Position numbers and translations under genes: made by a program. A stretch of DNA of 64,000 nt from Endomicrobiia bacterium (GTDB lineage: Bacteria > Elusimicrobiota > Endomicrobiia > DTEH01), in contig JANXDG010000035.1 in the NCBI GenBank assembly GCA_025059805.1, forward strand, positions 1-64,000. The letters are read 5' to 3'. This document shows, in pieces, positions 8,538 to 17,476 of this stretch; the stretch's first letter is position 1; each line of letters starts with the position of its first letter. Below the pieces are notes generated by a model, which was given only the letters and a program-made list of their open reading frames with translations, searched no databases and was not told where the DNA came from.

Positions 8538-10556
8538 TTACTTTATTCGTTGTGACCAATGTGTCCATTTACGGCCAGTTTTTGGTATTTTAGGATTCTT
8601 TACAACCTTGTTTTTCTTCTTTAACTCTTTTGCAACATCTTGCAACCCTATACGGTTAAGTTCATCCTCTGATGGTAATCCTGTCTCCCAGTCAAACTTG
8701 CGTATTTCATAGTATTCTTTAAGCATTGGTTCTAAATCACAAACTTGACCTTTAGCAGGACCTGTTGGTATAGGTTCCTCTTTAAATCTTGGATGAAGAT
8801 CATCATTTTTCTTTGTCCAGCCGAGCCGTATATTAAACGCGCGGCGTAAATCAACTATTCTTGAAGCAAGTTTTTCAAGTTCTTGTGGGTCCGAATATTC
8901 TTCAAAACCAGTAAATATAGGTATAATTTTTAACAAATCGTCAAAATAGTATAACGGTGGCCACATCGTTCCATACTTACAAAGTAATAAAGAATCAACT
9001 AATGCGTAGAATTCTTCCATTTCTGAAACTAGATAACCTTTATATCGTTCATCCCAGCGGTCAGCAAGAATATCAACAAGTTTCTTATCATACCTGCGTA
9101 CAAGTTCCTCTTTATACCCGAGTTCGTCTAAACTTGATAAGCTTGTTAAGTGGTCAGCACCGCGGACGTTCACTGCGTAGGTTAAACCTAACGATTTATG
9201 CGGTCTTGGATCTTGACCTGAAGCTTCAAGACCGTTAACATGTATTGCATATTTTTCAGCACCACGACCTATTAATTCAGCTGCTTTTTTTGTCCCCAGC
9301 TGTAGTAAACGTGAAAATTCGTCTTTGCCATAAACAATATCTTCAACTAACTGCAGTACTGTTTCCATAACTTTTGTTGAATTTTCAGGTTTGTCAACAA
9401 AACGTAACTCACGACCGTTAGTATCTTTTTTTGTTAAAATACCGTTTTCAAAACATTCAACTGCGAACGAAATTACATGTCCAGTTGTTATAGTATCAAG
9501 ACCGTAAATGTTGCACAGATAATTTGCACGAATTAATGCGTTTGTATCAGTTGACATAAAATTTGAAGTGAACGCTTCAACAGTCTCGTATTCAGGACCT
9601 TCAGATTCCGTACCTTTGTATTTACCTTCACGAATTTCAGAAACATATTTACATTGAATACCACAACAGAAACATGATTTATGTCTTTTATAATGTTTTT
9701 TCCTTAATGGTTGCATACCTATAGTGTTTTCAGCATTCTCAAAATATCCAGTCCAGTGATTACGTGTAGGTAATCTACCTATAGCGTTTTCCCAGTCAGT
9801 AAGTGCGAATGTTCCATAAGTACGCATTGCGGAAACATGTTCCCAATATCTACCCTCTGGAGTATAACGTTTTATCCAGTCATTGAACAGCTTATCAAAC
9901 GCGTCCTTATCAGCTATTGACAACCCTTTTGTACCACGTACAGCTACTGCTTTTAACCTTTTGTAACCCATAACACAACCAAGGCCACATCTACCCACTG
10001 CACGATAATAATCGCTCATTATACATGCATAACGGACAAGATTTTCACCTGCTGGTCCTATACATGCAATTTTCACTTGTTTATCACCAACTTCTTTTTC
10101 TATTATAAGATTTGTCTCTGGAACAGTTTTACCCCAGAGGTGTTCCGCTGAACGTAATTGAATAATATCATTATCAATGTAAAGATATACAGGTTTAGGC
10201 GATTTACCTTCAATTATAACAAAATCATACCCTGCAAATTTTAGTTCAGGACCAAAAAAACCTCCTGCGGACGCGTGCGCCCACCAACCTGTAAGAGGTG
10301 AACGAGATACAACTTCATACCGTGCTGATTGTGGGAAAAGTGTCCCTTGTAATGGTCCTGTCAAAAATATGAGTTTATTCTGTGGTGATAACGGTTCTGT
10401 TTTTTCATCAGTTTCTTCCCACATAATCCGCGCTCCAACACCAACACCGCCAAGGTATTGCCGTAACAATTTCTCAGGTGTAGTTTCAATTATTATTTTA
10501 CCACTTGTAAGATTTACTCTGATAAACTTACCGGCATAAGAATTTTTGTTTTTCAT
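8538..10556 (-). CDS. Aldehyde:ferredoxin oxidoreductase, W/Mo-bispterin (AOR-1)
   Basis: Oxidises aldehydes to acids with ferredoxin, or the reverse, using a tungsten or molybdenum bis-pyranopterin and one [4Fe-4S] cluster. The 672-residue product has the N-terminal start YAGKFIRVNLTSGK, the pterin-domain segment SAGGFFGPELKFAGYD and the cluster ligands Cys295, Cys298, Cys302 in CX2CX3C, with a fourth in LLLCKYGTMWPP (about Cys526). LEASGQDPRPHKSLGLTYAV is the conserved second pterin segment. It is ~25-50 residues longer than the other two copies because of a basic C-terminal tail (KKKNKVVKNPK). The start ATG overlaps the ferredoxin stop by 4 nt, so the pair is probably translated together as an AorA-AorB-like complex. 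The aldehyde substrate is unknown. Confidence 0.95.
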   Translation of the reverse strand: MKNKNSYAGKFIRVNLTSGKIIIETTPEKLLRQYLGGVGVGARIMWEETDEKTEPLSPQNKLIFLTGPLQGTLFPQSARYEVVSRSPLTGWWAHASAGGFFGPELKFAGYDFVIIEGKSPKPVYLYIDNDIIQLRSAEHLWGKTVPETNLIIEKEVGDKQVKIACIGPAGENLVRYACIMSDYYRAVGRCGLGCVMGYKRLKAVAVRGTKGLSIADKDAFDKLFNDWIKRYTPEGRYWEHVSAMRTYGTFALTDWENAIGRLPTRNHWTGYFENAENTIGMQPLRKKHYKRHKSCFCCGIQCKYVSEIREGKYKGTESEGPEYETVEAFTSNFMSTDTNALIRANYLCNIYGLDTITTGHVISFAVECFENGILTKKDTNGRELRFVDKPENSTKVMETVLQLVEDIVYGKDEFSRLLQLGTKKAAELIGRGAEKYAIHVNGLEASGQDPRPHKSLGLTYAVNVRGADHLTSLSSLDELGYKEELVRRYDKKLVDILADRWDERYKGYLVSEMEEFYALVDSLLLCKYGTMWPPLYYFDDLLKIIPIFTGFEEYSDPQELEKLASRIVDLRRAFNIRLGWTKKNDDLHPRFKEEPIPTGPAKGQVCDLEPMLKEYYEIRKFDWETGLPSEDELNRIGLQDVAKELKKKNKVVKNPKIPKTGRKWTHWSQRIK

Positions 10557-11044
10557 GTACTTCTCCTTCCTGACAAAAATTCAGAGAAAAATTTTTCTGC
10601 AACAATATATTTTTTCTTTAAGTTTGCTTTTTCAGGTTCTATATACAACAACGCGCCCATAGGACAATATTGTACACATTGTGGATATCCCTGACAAAGG
10701 TCACATTTTATTGACACGCCTTTGTCAGAATCAAAATTCATTGCTCCAACAGGACATGCGGAAATACACATTTTACAACCAATACATTTTTTTTCATCAA
10801 CAACATATGCGTGATATTCAATATTATAAGATATTGCCTTGGGTTGACAAACTTCTTGACACATTGCTTTATCACATTGTTGGCATATTATTGGAATATC
10901 TATACTTTTCTCACGCATAGTGACAATCTGTATTGCAGCTTTTGCAGGATTAAACTCTTTCTTGTGCCGCCATGAACATACAAGTTCGCACATCCTACAT
11001 CCTGAACATTTCTCATAATCTACAACAAGTATTTTCTTACTCAT
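10553..11044 (-). CDS. Four-cluster [4Fe-4S] ferredoxin, electron-transfer partner of AOR-1
   Basis: A 163-residue polyferredoxin of the DmsB/HycB/AorA type. It has four cysteine groups: CSGCRMCELVC, CQQCDKAMCQEVC, CIGCKMCISACP and CDLCQGYPQCVQYCP, which would bind four [4Fe-4S] clusters by the usual swapped-fourth-Cys pattern. The gene ends in the ATGA overlap that starts AOR-1, so the two are translationally coupled. In Aromatoleum-type AOR the small AorA subunit of this family wires W-subunits together; the same job is inferred here. There is no signal peptide, so it is cytoplasmic. Confidence 0.92.
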   Translation of the reverse strand: MSKKILVVDYEKCSGCRMCELVCSWRHKKEFNPAKAAIQIVTMREKSIDIPIICQQCDKAMCQEVCQPKAISYNIEYHAYVVDEKKCIGCKMCISACPVGAMNFDSDKGVSIKCDLCQGYPQCVQYCPMGALLYIEPEKANLKKKYIVAEKFFSEFLSGRRST

Positions 11045-11071
11045 ATGGTAACCCCCTTATAAAGATTATCT

Positions 11072-11572
11072 CTAATGTTTAAGTTTTTTATCTTCTTCAG
11101 TTTCTGCTACTTCCAAAAGCTGTCTTAAAAGTTTGTCCTTTTGTTCCTTCATAAACTCTTCTTTATCAACAGCAGCGGTTAGCATGACTTCATCTGACAC
11201 ATAGATTGGCGCATCTGCACGTATTGCAAGCGCAACTGCGTCAGAAGGACGACTATCAATTATAATTTTTTCACTGCCACGTAAGATGTGAATCTCCGCA
11301 TAAAATGTGTTGTCCTGTATTTTAGTAATTATTACCTTTTCTATTTTGCCAGATAATTGTTCTATACAATTTTTTAACAAATCATGTGTCAAAGGTCGTG
11401 GAAAAACTAAATTTTGTAATTTAAACATAATTGACTGTGCTTCAAATATCCCTATCCATATTGGCAAAACTTTAACCTGCTGTGGTTCAGTTATTGTTTC
11501 TTCTTCAAACAACATAATACCCATCTGTGTTATCTCGTCAAAAATTAAATCTACAAGTTTAAGTTTTTTCAT
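11072..11572 (-). CDS. Bifunctional nuclease (BFN) / DUF151 family protein
   Basis: A 166-residue protein that matches the DUF151 or bifunctional-nuclease family. It has VLPIWIGIFEAQSI near residue 40, RPLTHDLLKNCIEQLSGKIE in the middle, and DSRPSDAVALAIRADAPIYV, the family hallmark. The usual length is 140-170 residues. The family name comes from plant proteins; a nuclease activity in bacteria is not firmly shown, and a role in redox or stress regulation is possible. It lies between two ferredoxin genes (27 and 6 nt away), so it is probably co-transcribed with the AOR genes. Confidence 0.88.
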   Translation of the reverse strand: MKKLKLVDLIFDEITQMGIMLFEEETITEPQQVKVLPIWIGIFEAQSIMFKLQNLVFPRPLTHDLLKNCIEQLSGKIEKVIITKIQDNTFYAEIHILRGSEKIIIDSRPSDAVALAIRADAPIYVSDEVMLTAAVDKEEFMKEQKDKLLRQLLEVAETEEDKKLKH

Positions 11573-11578
11573 TAATAT

Positions 11579-12064
11579 TTACTCCTGGTGTAAAGTTTCG
11601 GCTAGCACCGAAATTAAAATATTTTCAGATACAATCCTCTTTTTTTCTATAGAAATTTTTTCAGGTTCTTCATATTTAAGTGCGCCAGTAGGACAAAACT
11701 TAACACATATAGGATCTCCTGAACAAAGGTCACATTTTATAATTTTAGATTTCTCTACTGAGTATGTTACTGCACCAAATGGACATGATATTGTACATAA
11801 TCTACATCCGATACATTTTTCATAATCAACAATTACTGCGTCGTTTTCATCACGATGTAACGCTTCAGTCGGGCAAGATTTTATACAAGGTGCATCTTCG
11901 CAATGGTAACACATAACCGGTACTGAAATTCCTTCATCCCAGTTGTAAAACACGGTAACTCTTGCTAACGATGGTTGTATAGTTTTTTCTTTATTAAATA
12001 CACAGGCAAGCTCACAATATCTACATCCACTACATTTTTTTGCATCTATAGTTATTTTTTTCAT
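11579..12064 (-). CDS. Four-cluster [4Fe-4S] ferredoxin (second copy)
   Basis: A 161-residue homologue of the AOR-1 ferredoxin. Its cysteine groups are CSGCRYCELACV, CYHCEDAPCIKSCP, CIGCRLCTISCP and CDLCSGDPICVKFCP, enough for four clusters. It is encoded between the pseudopilin gene and the BFN-family gene, not directly next to an AOR. It could serve AOR-2 or AOR-3, which lack an adjacent ferredoxin on their downstream side. The strand, spacing and family indicate a cytoplasmic electron carrier subunit. The specific partner is not determined. Confidence 0.9.
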   Translation of the reverse strand: MKKITIDAKKCSGCRYCELACVFNKEKTIQPSLARVTVFYNWDEGISVPVMCYHCEDAPCIKSCPTEALHRDENDAVIVDYEKCIGCRLCTISCPFGAVTYSVEKSKIIKCDLCSGDPICVKFCPTGALKYEEPEKISIEKKRIVSENILISVLAETLHQE

Positions 12065-12082
12065 AATTTATCTCCTTGTTAG

Positions 12083-12487
12083 TCACCAATTACATATTTG
12101 TTTACCTTCGTGATCTTTGTGTGTACATGCTATAGAAATTATCCCTGTTGCTGGATTGTAACACCATTTGCCAAGGTCATATAACATACTATGCGGCTCA
12201 GTACTCACTACAACTTCATCTGACGGCGTATGATACTTAATATTAAGCAATGGTACCCTGTTTATATACCCTTTGGTGACAAGTTTATCTAAAGTTTCTG
12301 GATAATTACCTTCAGCTGTACGATACAACCAAATCTGTCTTTGTAAAATTGCAAGGTTTGATTTCGCAGTTGAAAAAATTGCACGGTCTGTTATTCCCCT
12401 CTGTGTCACCATAGCTACTATGGTAATAATGCTAAGGATTAGCACAATTATAAGTACTTCAATTAAAGTAAAGCCTAATTTTTTCAT
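12083..12487 (-). CDS. Type II secretion / type IV pilin-like prepilin (GspG-like)
   Basis: A 134-residue prepilin. It has the short basic leader MKKLG followed by FTLIEVLIIVLILSIITIVA, the class III signal peptide cut after Gly with the conserved Glu at +5 of the mature form and a ~20-residue hydrophobic helix. The C-terminal part is a small globular domain with four Cys, including CYNP and the terminal ICNW. The layout and size fit a minor or major pseudopilin of the GspG type. No secretion ATPase or prepilin peptidase lies in the window. It sits 3 nt from EndoQ, which is a strange neighbour for a pilin. Confidence 0.85.
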   Translation of the reverse strand: MKKLGFTLIEVLIIVLILSIITIVAMVTQRGITDRAIFSTAKSNLAILQRQIWLYRTAEGNYPETLDKLVTKGYINRVPLLNIKYHTPSDEVVVSTEPHSMLYDLGKWCYNPATGIISIACTHKDHEGKQICNW

Positions 12488-12490
12488 TCG

Positions 12491-13753
12491 TTAAAATAAC
12501 TCTAATTGTTTGCCAACTTTATAACTTTCGTACGATGAACCTGTTGACGTCCAACGAATATTAATCTTACCATATTCACCATCGTAACCGGGGAAAATGT
12601 CAACTTCGTCTTTACGCACCTTGATTACACCTTCAGCAATACGGGGATTTATTTTACGTCTGAGTTCTTCTTCAGATAGGTCAAGCAAAATTTCAAATTC
12701 AGGAGCAACTTGAGTAACAATATATAAATATTCATTCAAAGTTTTCTGCGTACCCTTGCCGGAACCAAGCGCATCCGCTATAATTTCCATTAATGGTATA
12801 ACATTTCTATATTGAATCACACTATCAGGTACAATGTTTTCATCACGGTCCGCAAGTTGGTCAACACGGTTTAACACTCCTATTGTAACTTTCTTACCAC
12901 AGATTGGGCATATACCTTTATTTTGTTTTGTTTCTTTTGGTGACCAACAAACCTTACAATTTCTGTGCCCGTCATAATGGTATTTACCTTCCTCAGGATA
13001 AAATTCTATTGTGTACAGAAATTTTCGTACATCTTTAGTTTTGATTATTTCCATTACTTCTGTGTACATATCCTGACAATTATCACTTATCTCAAACACG
13101 TTAGCTTCACGACCTAAATTCTGTGGTGAATGAGCATCTGAATTAGAAACTAAAGTAATATTGTCAAGTTTTGACAGTCGCCAGTTCATCTTAGGATCTG
13201 AAGATAAACCTGTCTCTATACTTTTTATTAAATTTGTATATTTACCAAAACATTCTTCTATAGAATCAAACCCGCTTAGTGAACCAAAAATAGAAAAGTG
13301 TGGTGTCCACGCATGTGCTGGTATTATCAAAGCTTTATCAGTAACAGAGTAAACAATTTCTACTAAAGAGATACAATCTAAAGACAGTAACGGTCTACCA
13401 TCAGAGACAAGTTCGCCATAGTTTTGTAACTTCTTATTCAGTTGTTCAACACTATCAAAACTTGGCATAAAAATTATGTTGTGTACACGGTAATTTTTAC
13501 CATTGCGGTAAAAAATGTTACTAACTTCGCCAGTAAGGATAAACCTTACACCGTCATATTCATATGTATATTCTGAAACCTGCTTAAGATACGTTTTAAG
13601 TTCTTGTATCCATCCTGGATGAGTAAAATCGCCACTGCCAAGTAAACTTATCCCTTTAAACTTTGCCCAGCGTGCAAGTTCCGGTATATTCATATCTTTT
13701 GAAGTAGCACGGGAATACCGCGAATGTATGTGAAAGTCAGAAATAATTTTCAT
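12491..13753 (-). CDS. Endonuclease Q-like PHP-domain DNA repair nuclease
   Basis: A 420-residue protein matching endonuclease Q, which nicks DNA 5' of deaminated bases (hypoxanthine, uracil, xanthine) and abasic sites. The PHP metal site is seen as SDFHIHSRYS (residues 5-14), GSGDFTHPGW, PAHAWTPHF and SNSDAHSPQN. The middle holds a zinc finger of four cysteines, CKVC and CPIC, separated by 14 residues, as in archaeal EndoQ. LNRVDQLADR follows, typical of the family. Length equals the archaeal enzyme. EndoQ is known mainly from Thermococcales and methanogens and from only some bacteria. Its start overlaps the upstream protease stop by 4 nt (ATGA). Confidence 0.85.
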   Translation of the reverse strand: MKIISDFHIHSRYSRATSKDMNIPELARWAKFKGISLLGSGDFTHPGWIQELKTYLKQVSEYTYEYDGVRFILTGEVSNIFYRNGKNYRVHNIIFMPSFDSVEQLNKKLQNYGELVSDGRPLLSLDCISLVEIVYSVTDKALIIPAHAWTPHFSIFGSLSGFDSIEECFGKYTNLIKSIETGLSSDPKMNWRLSKLDNITLVSNSDAHSPQNLGREANVFEISDNCQDMYTEVMEIIKTKDVRKFLYTIEFYPEEGKYHYDGHRNCKVCWSPKETKQNKGICPICGKKVTIGVLNRVDQLADRDENIVPDSVIQYRNVIPLMEIIADALGSGKGTQKTLNEYLYIVTQVAPEFEILLDLSEEELRRKINPRIAEGVIKVRKDEVDIFPGYDGEYGKINIRWTSTGSSYESYKVGKQLELF

Positions 13754-15204
13754 AAATACCTATCGGATGAAATTTTATATTTATTTAATATTCTATTTTT
13801 TGCATCTTTACATTTTTGTGCATTTACAACGATACGTTCACCATTTTCTAATTTAAATTCTATATACTCCACATTACTTTTTTCACATAATTCAACAAGG
13901 TGATTAAGCGATTTGACAGGTTCATTGTTTACACTCTTTAATATTACATGTTGATACTCTTGATATCCAATATTTACTTCGTCACTTAGGACTCTTAGAA
14001 GTACCACTATTTCTTTCCTTTCTTCGGTAGGATCGCTGTAATGGTAATGATAATAAAACGATACCGGCGCACTGTCAGAACCCCACTCGTTAATTAAGTT
14101 ATAAGTTAGCGGTACGAAAATGAATCCACCAAAGATATAATATCTTGGATATTTATCATATTCAGGATTAGGAACTAACCTCCAAGTATTAACTCCAACA
14201 TCCAATGTAAACTCAACTGTATTAATTTTACCATTACGTAGTATATCAAATTTTACCTTTTCACCTAAAAGTTTATTTTGAATAACATATAAAAGAGAAG
14301 TTCGTTCTCCTTTACGAAACTCGATAGTACCATCGTTAAAAATTTTAACATTGTCAACGGATAGAATTATATCATCTGGCTGTAAAACTTTACATATGTT
14401 TGATACGGAATAAACTTTCTCTACTATTACACCTGTATCTTTATCTTTAAGACCATATTTCTGTCGTAAGTCAGGACTTTCAAGTTTATTCCACCAAATG
14501 CAAAGATCCGGGATACCATCGTATTTGTTATCCTCTATATCTTTAAGAAAACGGTTTATTAAAACTACAGGTATCATATAGCTAACATTTTCGCCTCTGC
14601 CGGCTTGGAATGACACACCTATGATCTTACCATCTTTTATCACCGGTCCACCGCTACTGCCAGGATTAATTGCTGCATCCATTTGACACGCAAGTAAATA
14701 AGCATTACTGTGTGCATAATTTCTGTGTTCAACACGAGAAATAACACCTTCGGTGATACACAGCTCTTCACCACCTTCAGGGAAACCATAAACTGCAACT
14801 TTATCCCGCAATCTTGGCAATTCACCAAATTCTAAAGATATACTACCATTAAAAAATGTCTCATCTTCTACTTTTAAAATTGCAAGGTCGCAATCATGTG
14901 CTATAAACTCAACTTTTGCTATATATTTGTTCACTCTATCAGCACGTTTTACCTGTATAAACGACGCATTGCTTACAACATGAGCATTTGTTAGTATTCG
15001 TTTTCCGTTTATTATTGACCCTGAACCAACAATTTCATAGGGTCCTCTTACCTGCCAAGGACGATAATAATTAGGCGATGTATATGTTGTATATATTTTA
15101 ACAATAGAACTCCTGAAATCGTAGCGAACCTTTGTCTCTGCGATAGGTAAAAAAATAGTTATCAAAAAAATAATCCGTACTACTAATATATTGCTATTTT
15201 TCAT
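13750..15204 (-). CDS. Deg/HtrA-like trypsin-type serine protease with PDZ
   Basis: An exported serine protease of the S1C family. From the ATG at 15204 (484 residues) there is a signal peptide (MKNSNILVVRIIFLITIFLP) and the triad His75 (TNAHVV), Asp106 (DCDLAIL) and Ser184 (NPGSSGGP). A PDZ domain follows at about residues 250-345, and a second PDZ-like fold may lie in the last 100 residues (HVILKSVNNEPVKSLNHLVE). The layout is closer to plant Deg9 or Deg10 types than to DegP. A TTG at 15216 in the same frame would overlap the TauE stop; the ATG at 15204 follows GGAAGTG and is preferred. It probably acts in periplasmic quality control or processing. Confidence 0.87.
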   Translation of the reverse strand: MKNSNILVVRIIFLITIFLPIAETKVRYDFRSSIVKIYTTYTSPNYYRPWQVRGPYEIVGSGSIINGKRILTNAHVVSNASFIQVKRADRVNKYIAKVEFIAHDCDLAILKVEDETFFNGSISLEFGELPRLRDKVAVYGFPEGGEELCITEGVISRVEHRNYAHSNAYLLACQMDAAINPGSSGGPVIKDGKIIGVSFQAGRGENVSYMIPVVLINRFLKDIEDNKYDGIPDLCIWWNKLESPDLRQKYGLKDKDTGVIVEKVYSVSNICKVLQPDDIILSVDNVKIFNDGTIEFRKGERTSLLYVIQNKLLGEKVKFDILRNGKINTVEFTLDVGVNTWRLVPNPEYDKYPRYYIFGGFIFVPLTYNLINEWGSDSAPVSFYYHYHYSDPTEERKEIVVLLRVLSDEVNIGYQEYQHVILKSVNNEPVKSLNHLVELCEKSNVEYIEFKLENGERIVVNAQKCKDAKNRILNKYKISSDRYL

Positions 15205-15206
15205 TT

Positions 15207-15560
15207 TCACTTCCAAAATATCATTCGTAATGCAACAATAATAAGGAAGATACCAAAAATTTTTCTTAATATACTTTCTGGAATTTTATGAGCAATCTCA
15301 GCACCAATAAATCCTCCAAATAGAAAACCCAACGCTATCAGTAATCCGGGTTTCAAAAGTAAATTTCCGTGCCTATAATAATTAATTGCTGCTAATAGTC
15401 CTACAGGTAAAGCTATAAGTACCAAACTCACTCCCTGTGCTTGATGTTGAGTAAAACCAAATAGGTACACAAGCGCAGGAATAATTATTGTTCCTCCACC
15501 TATACCTAAAATTCCGCCGAATATACCAGCGATAATACCAAGAATTAAAAAGTTGAACAT
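15207..15560 (-). CDS. Half-size TauE/SafE (TSUP) family transporter
   Basis: A 117-residue membrane protein with four hydrophobic segments (about 3-25, 40-60, 68-88, 98-115). It has the family signature GIFGGILGIGGGTIIIPALV and, later, GGFIGAEIAHKIPE. Full TauE/SafE permeases are ~250 residues with two such halves, so this is a single half and would need to dimerise. The family exports or imports sulfur-containing or small organic anions. It sits between AOR-2 and the protease with 2-23 nt gaps. The substrate is unknown; sulfur supply for pterin-dithiolene synthesis is one guess. Confidence 0.85.
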   Translation of the reverse strand: MFNFLILGIIAGIFGGILGIGGGTIIIPALVYLFGFTQHQAQGVSLVLIALPVGLLAAINYYRHGNLLLKPGLLIALGFLFGGFIGAEIAHKIPESILRKIFGIFLIIVALRMIFWK

Positions 15561-15583
15561 AAATTCTTTAAAGTACGAGAATA

Positions 15584-17461
15584 TTAGACTTTTAACTTAT
15601 CTAATCCCAGCTGTTTTAATTTTTCCTTCTTTGGTTTACCAGTACGTATATCCCAACCTCTATATTTATAATATTCCTTAAGCATTGTATCAAGTTTTAC
15701 AACTTGACCTTTCGGTACACCTTCAGGTGCAGGTTCTTTCAATAAACGTTCAGGTAAGGTATCATCTTTCACCGTTAATCCTTCACGCAAGTTGAACAAT
15801 CTGTTAGTATTTACAATACGTTCACCAATAAGTTTAAGTTCTTTTTCTGTAATTTCCCAGCCAATTGTAACATCCATTGCTTTAATGATATCTTCGTAAT
15901 ACAACGCAGGGGGTACCATTGTACCATACTTGCAAACACCAAGCGATTCTATAACCACAGAATAATTTTCATTATGGAACACCATATAACCCTTATTTTT
16001 TTCTGATAACCTTATACCTATTTCAGGCAGAAATTTTTCTCCATACCATTGACGAATTTCTTTATCAAACACAGAACCTTCGTCAAGAACTGGGAACGCA
16101 TATAAATGGTCAGCACCACGTGCTGCTACTGCTGAAGCAAGTCCCATAGATTTTTGTGCTCTTGGTTCTTGCGATGCAATCTCTTGACCTTTAACATGTA
16201 TTACATATTTTTCAGTACCACGGCCAATTTTTTTAGCAGCACGGTACGATCCCTCTGCAAGAATATCGCCAAAACCTTGCCTGTAAGCTATCATTTTGGT
16301 TAACTGTACCATTGTGTCAACATTGCCCCAGGAAAGGTCAATACCGCCAGTGTCTTTTTTAGTAATTAACCCTTTTTCGTAACATTCCATTGCCCAGGAT
16401 ATCGTCCCGCCAGTTTCTATAGTGTCCATGCCAAGTTCGTCACATAAGTGATGTAAATACATAATACTTTCAATGTTAGAATTGCCACATCTTGGACCTA
16501 ACGCGTCAAGACATTCATACTCAGGACCTTTCCCTTTTGTCTTAAACGGACCCGAAGGTACACAGACAAACCTGCCACAACGTTGAATACAAGCAAAATC
16601 TGCCCTTGCAGCAACAAGATATTTCTTGCGGTAAACCTCACAAGAAATTTTGTCAGTTTCTTCAAACACACCTTTCTGGAAATTATATGCAGGTAGCCGA
16701 CCTATAGCATTCATCATATCAACGAGTTCTGAAGTGCCATATTTTATTCTTCCTTCAGTATAAGGATGTGCAAGAACTTTGTCATACCATATTTTAACTG
16801 CTTGCAGATACTCGTCTGGTTTCGCAACATCAATTTTTTTTGTCCCTCTTACAGCAATAAGTTTCAAATTTTTAGAACCCATTACTGCGCCCATCGCTGA
16901 CCTTGCAGCTACACGAGCATTCCGTGTTAGTATTGCTGCCTGCCGACATAAGTTTTCTCCAGCAGGTCCTATCGCTATAAACTCAGCAAAGTCGTCAGTT
17001 TCTTTCCTTGCTAACTCCATAGATTCAAAAGTTGTTTTTCCCCAGAGATGTTTTGCACTACGTAATTCGACATCATCATTATAAATCCAAAGGTACACTG
17101 GATGTTTCGCTTTACCGAAAAATACAATTGCGTCATAACCAGCAAATTTTAATTCAGGACCAAAAAATCCAGCTGCGTGCGCCTCACCCCAACCGTTTGT
17201 TAACGGATTTTTTGCTGCAACGAGGAATCTTGACGCTTGTGGAAACATTGTACCAGTTAATGGTCCTGTAGCTACCATGAAAACATTCTCAGGCGATAAC
17301 GGATCTATCCTCGGTCTTATTAGTTCATAAAGCAACCTGCTTGCAAGACCTGCACCACCAATGTATTGTTCAATAATATCCCATGGCAAATCTTGTACAT
17401 CTATTTTTTGCTTGGTTAAATCTACATATAAAATTTTCCCTGCGTAGCCACCCTTAAACAT
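15584..17461 (-). CDS. Aldehyde:ferredoxin oxidoreductase (AOR-2) with altered cluster motif
   Basis: A 625-residue AOR-family protein with the same architecture as AOR-1: GYAGKILYVDLTKQKI start, HAAGFFGPELKFAGYD and IASQEPRAQKSMGL. The [4Fe-4S] motif is changed. By alignment of CIQRCGR with the usual CxxCxxxCGR, Cys291 and Cys295 are kept, but the first ligand position is Asp288 (ADFACIQRC). An extra Cys300 follows. The distal ligand is present at about Cys510 (GVCKYGTMVPP). The change could give an Asp-ligated cluster or a remodelled one. It is encoded 15 nt after AOR-3. Substrate and metal are unknown. Confidence 0.93.
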   Translation of the reverse strand: MFKGGYAGKILYVDLTKQKIDVQDLPWDIIEQYIGGAGLASRLLYELIRPRIDPLSPENVFMVATGPLTGTMFPQASRFLVAAKNPLTNGWGEAHAAGFFGPELKFAGYDAIVFFGKAKHPVYLWIYNDDVELRSAKHLWGKTTFESMELARKETDDFAEFIAIGPAGENLCRQAAILTRNARVAARSAMGAVMGSKNLKLIAVRGTKKIDVAKPDEYLQAVKIWYDKVLAHPYTEGRIKYGTSELVDMMNAIGRLPAYNFQKGVFEETDKISCEVYRKKYLVAARADFACIQRCGRFVCVPSGPFKTKGKGPEYECLDALGPRCGNSNIESIMYLHHLCDELGMDTIETGGTISWAMECYEKGLITKKDTGGIDLSWGNVDTMVQLTKMIAYRQGFGDILAEGSYRAAKKIGRGTEKYVIHVKGQEIASQEPRAQKSMGLASAVAARGADHLYAFPVLDEGSVFDKEIRQWYGEKFLPEIGIRLSEKNKGYMVFHNENYSVVIESLGVCKYGTMVPPALYYEDIIKAMDVTIGWEITEKELKLIGERIVNTNRLFNLREGLTVKDDTLPERLLKEPAPEGVPKGQVVKLDTMLKEYYKYRGWDIRTGKPKKEKLKQLGLDKLKV

Positions 17462-17476
17462 AATTCTTCCTCCTTT

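Noticed and set aside
15207-15560. Truncated TauE pseudogene
   Set aside because: The half-size protein has clean start and stop, the GIGGG motif and four spans, and half-size members occur in this family, so it is kept as a gene.
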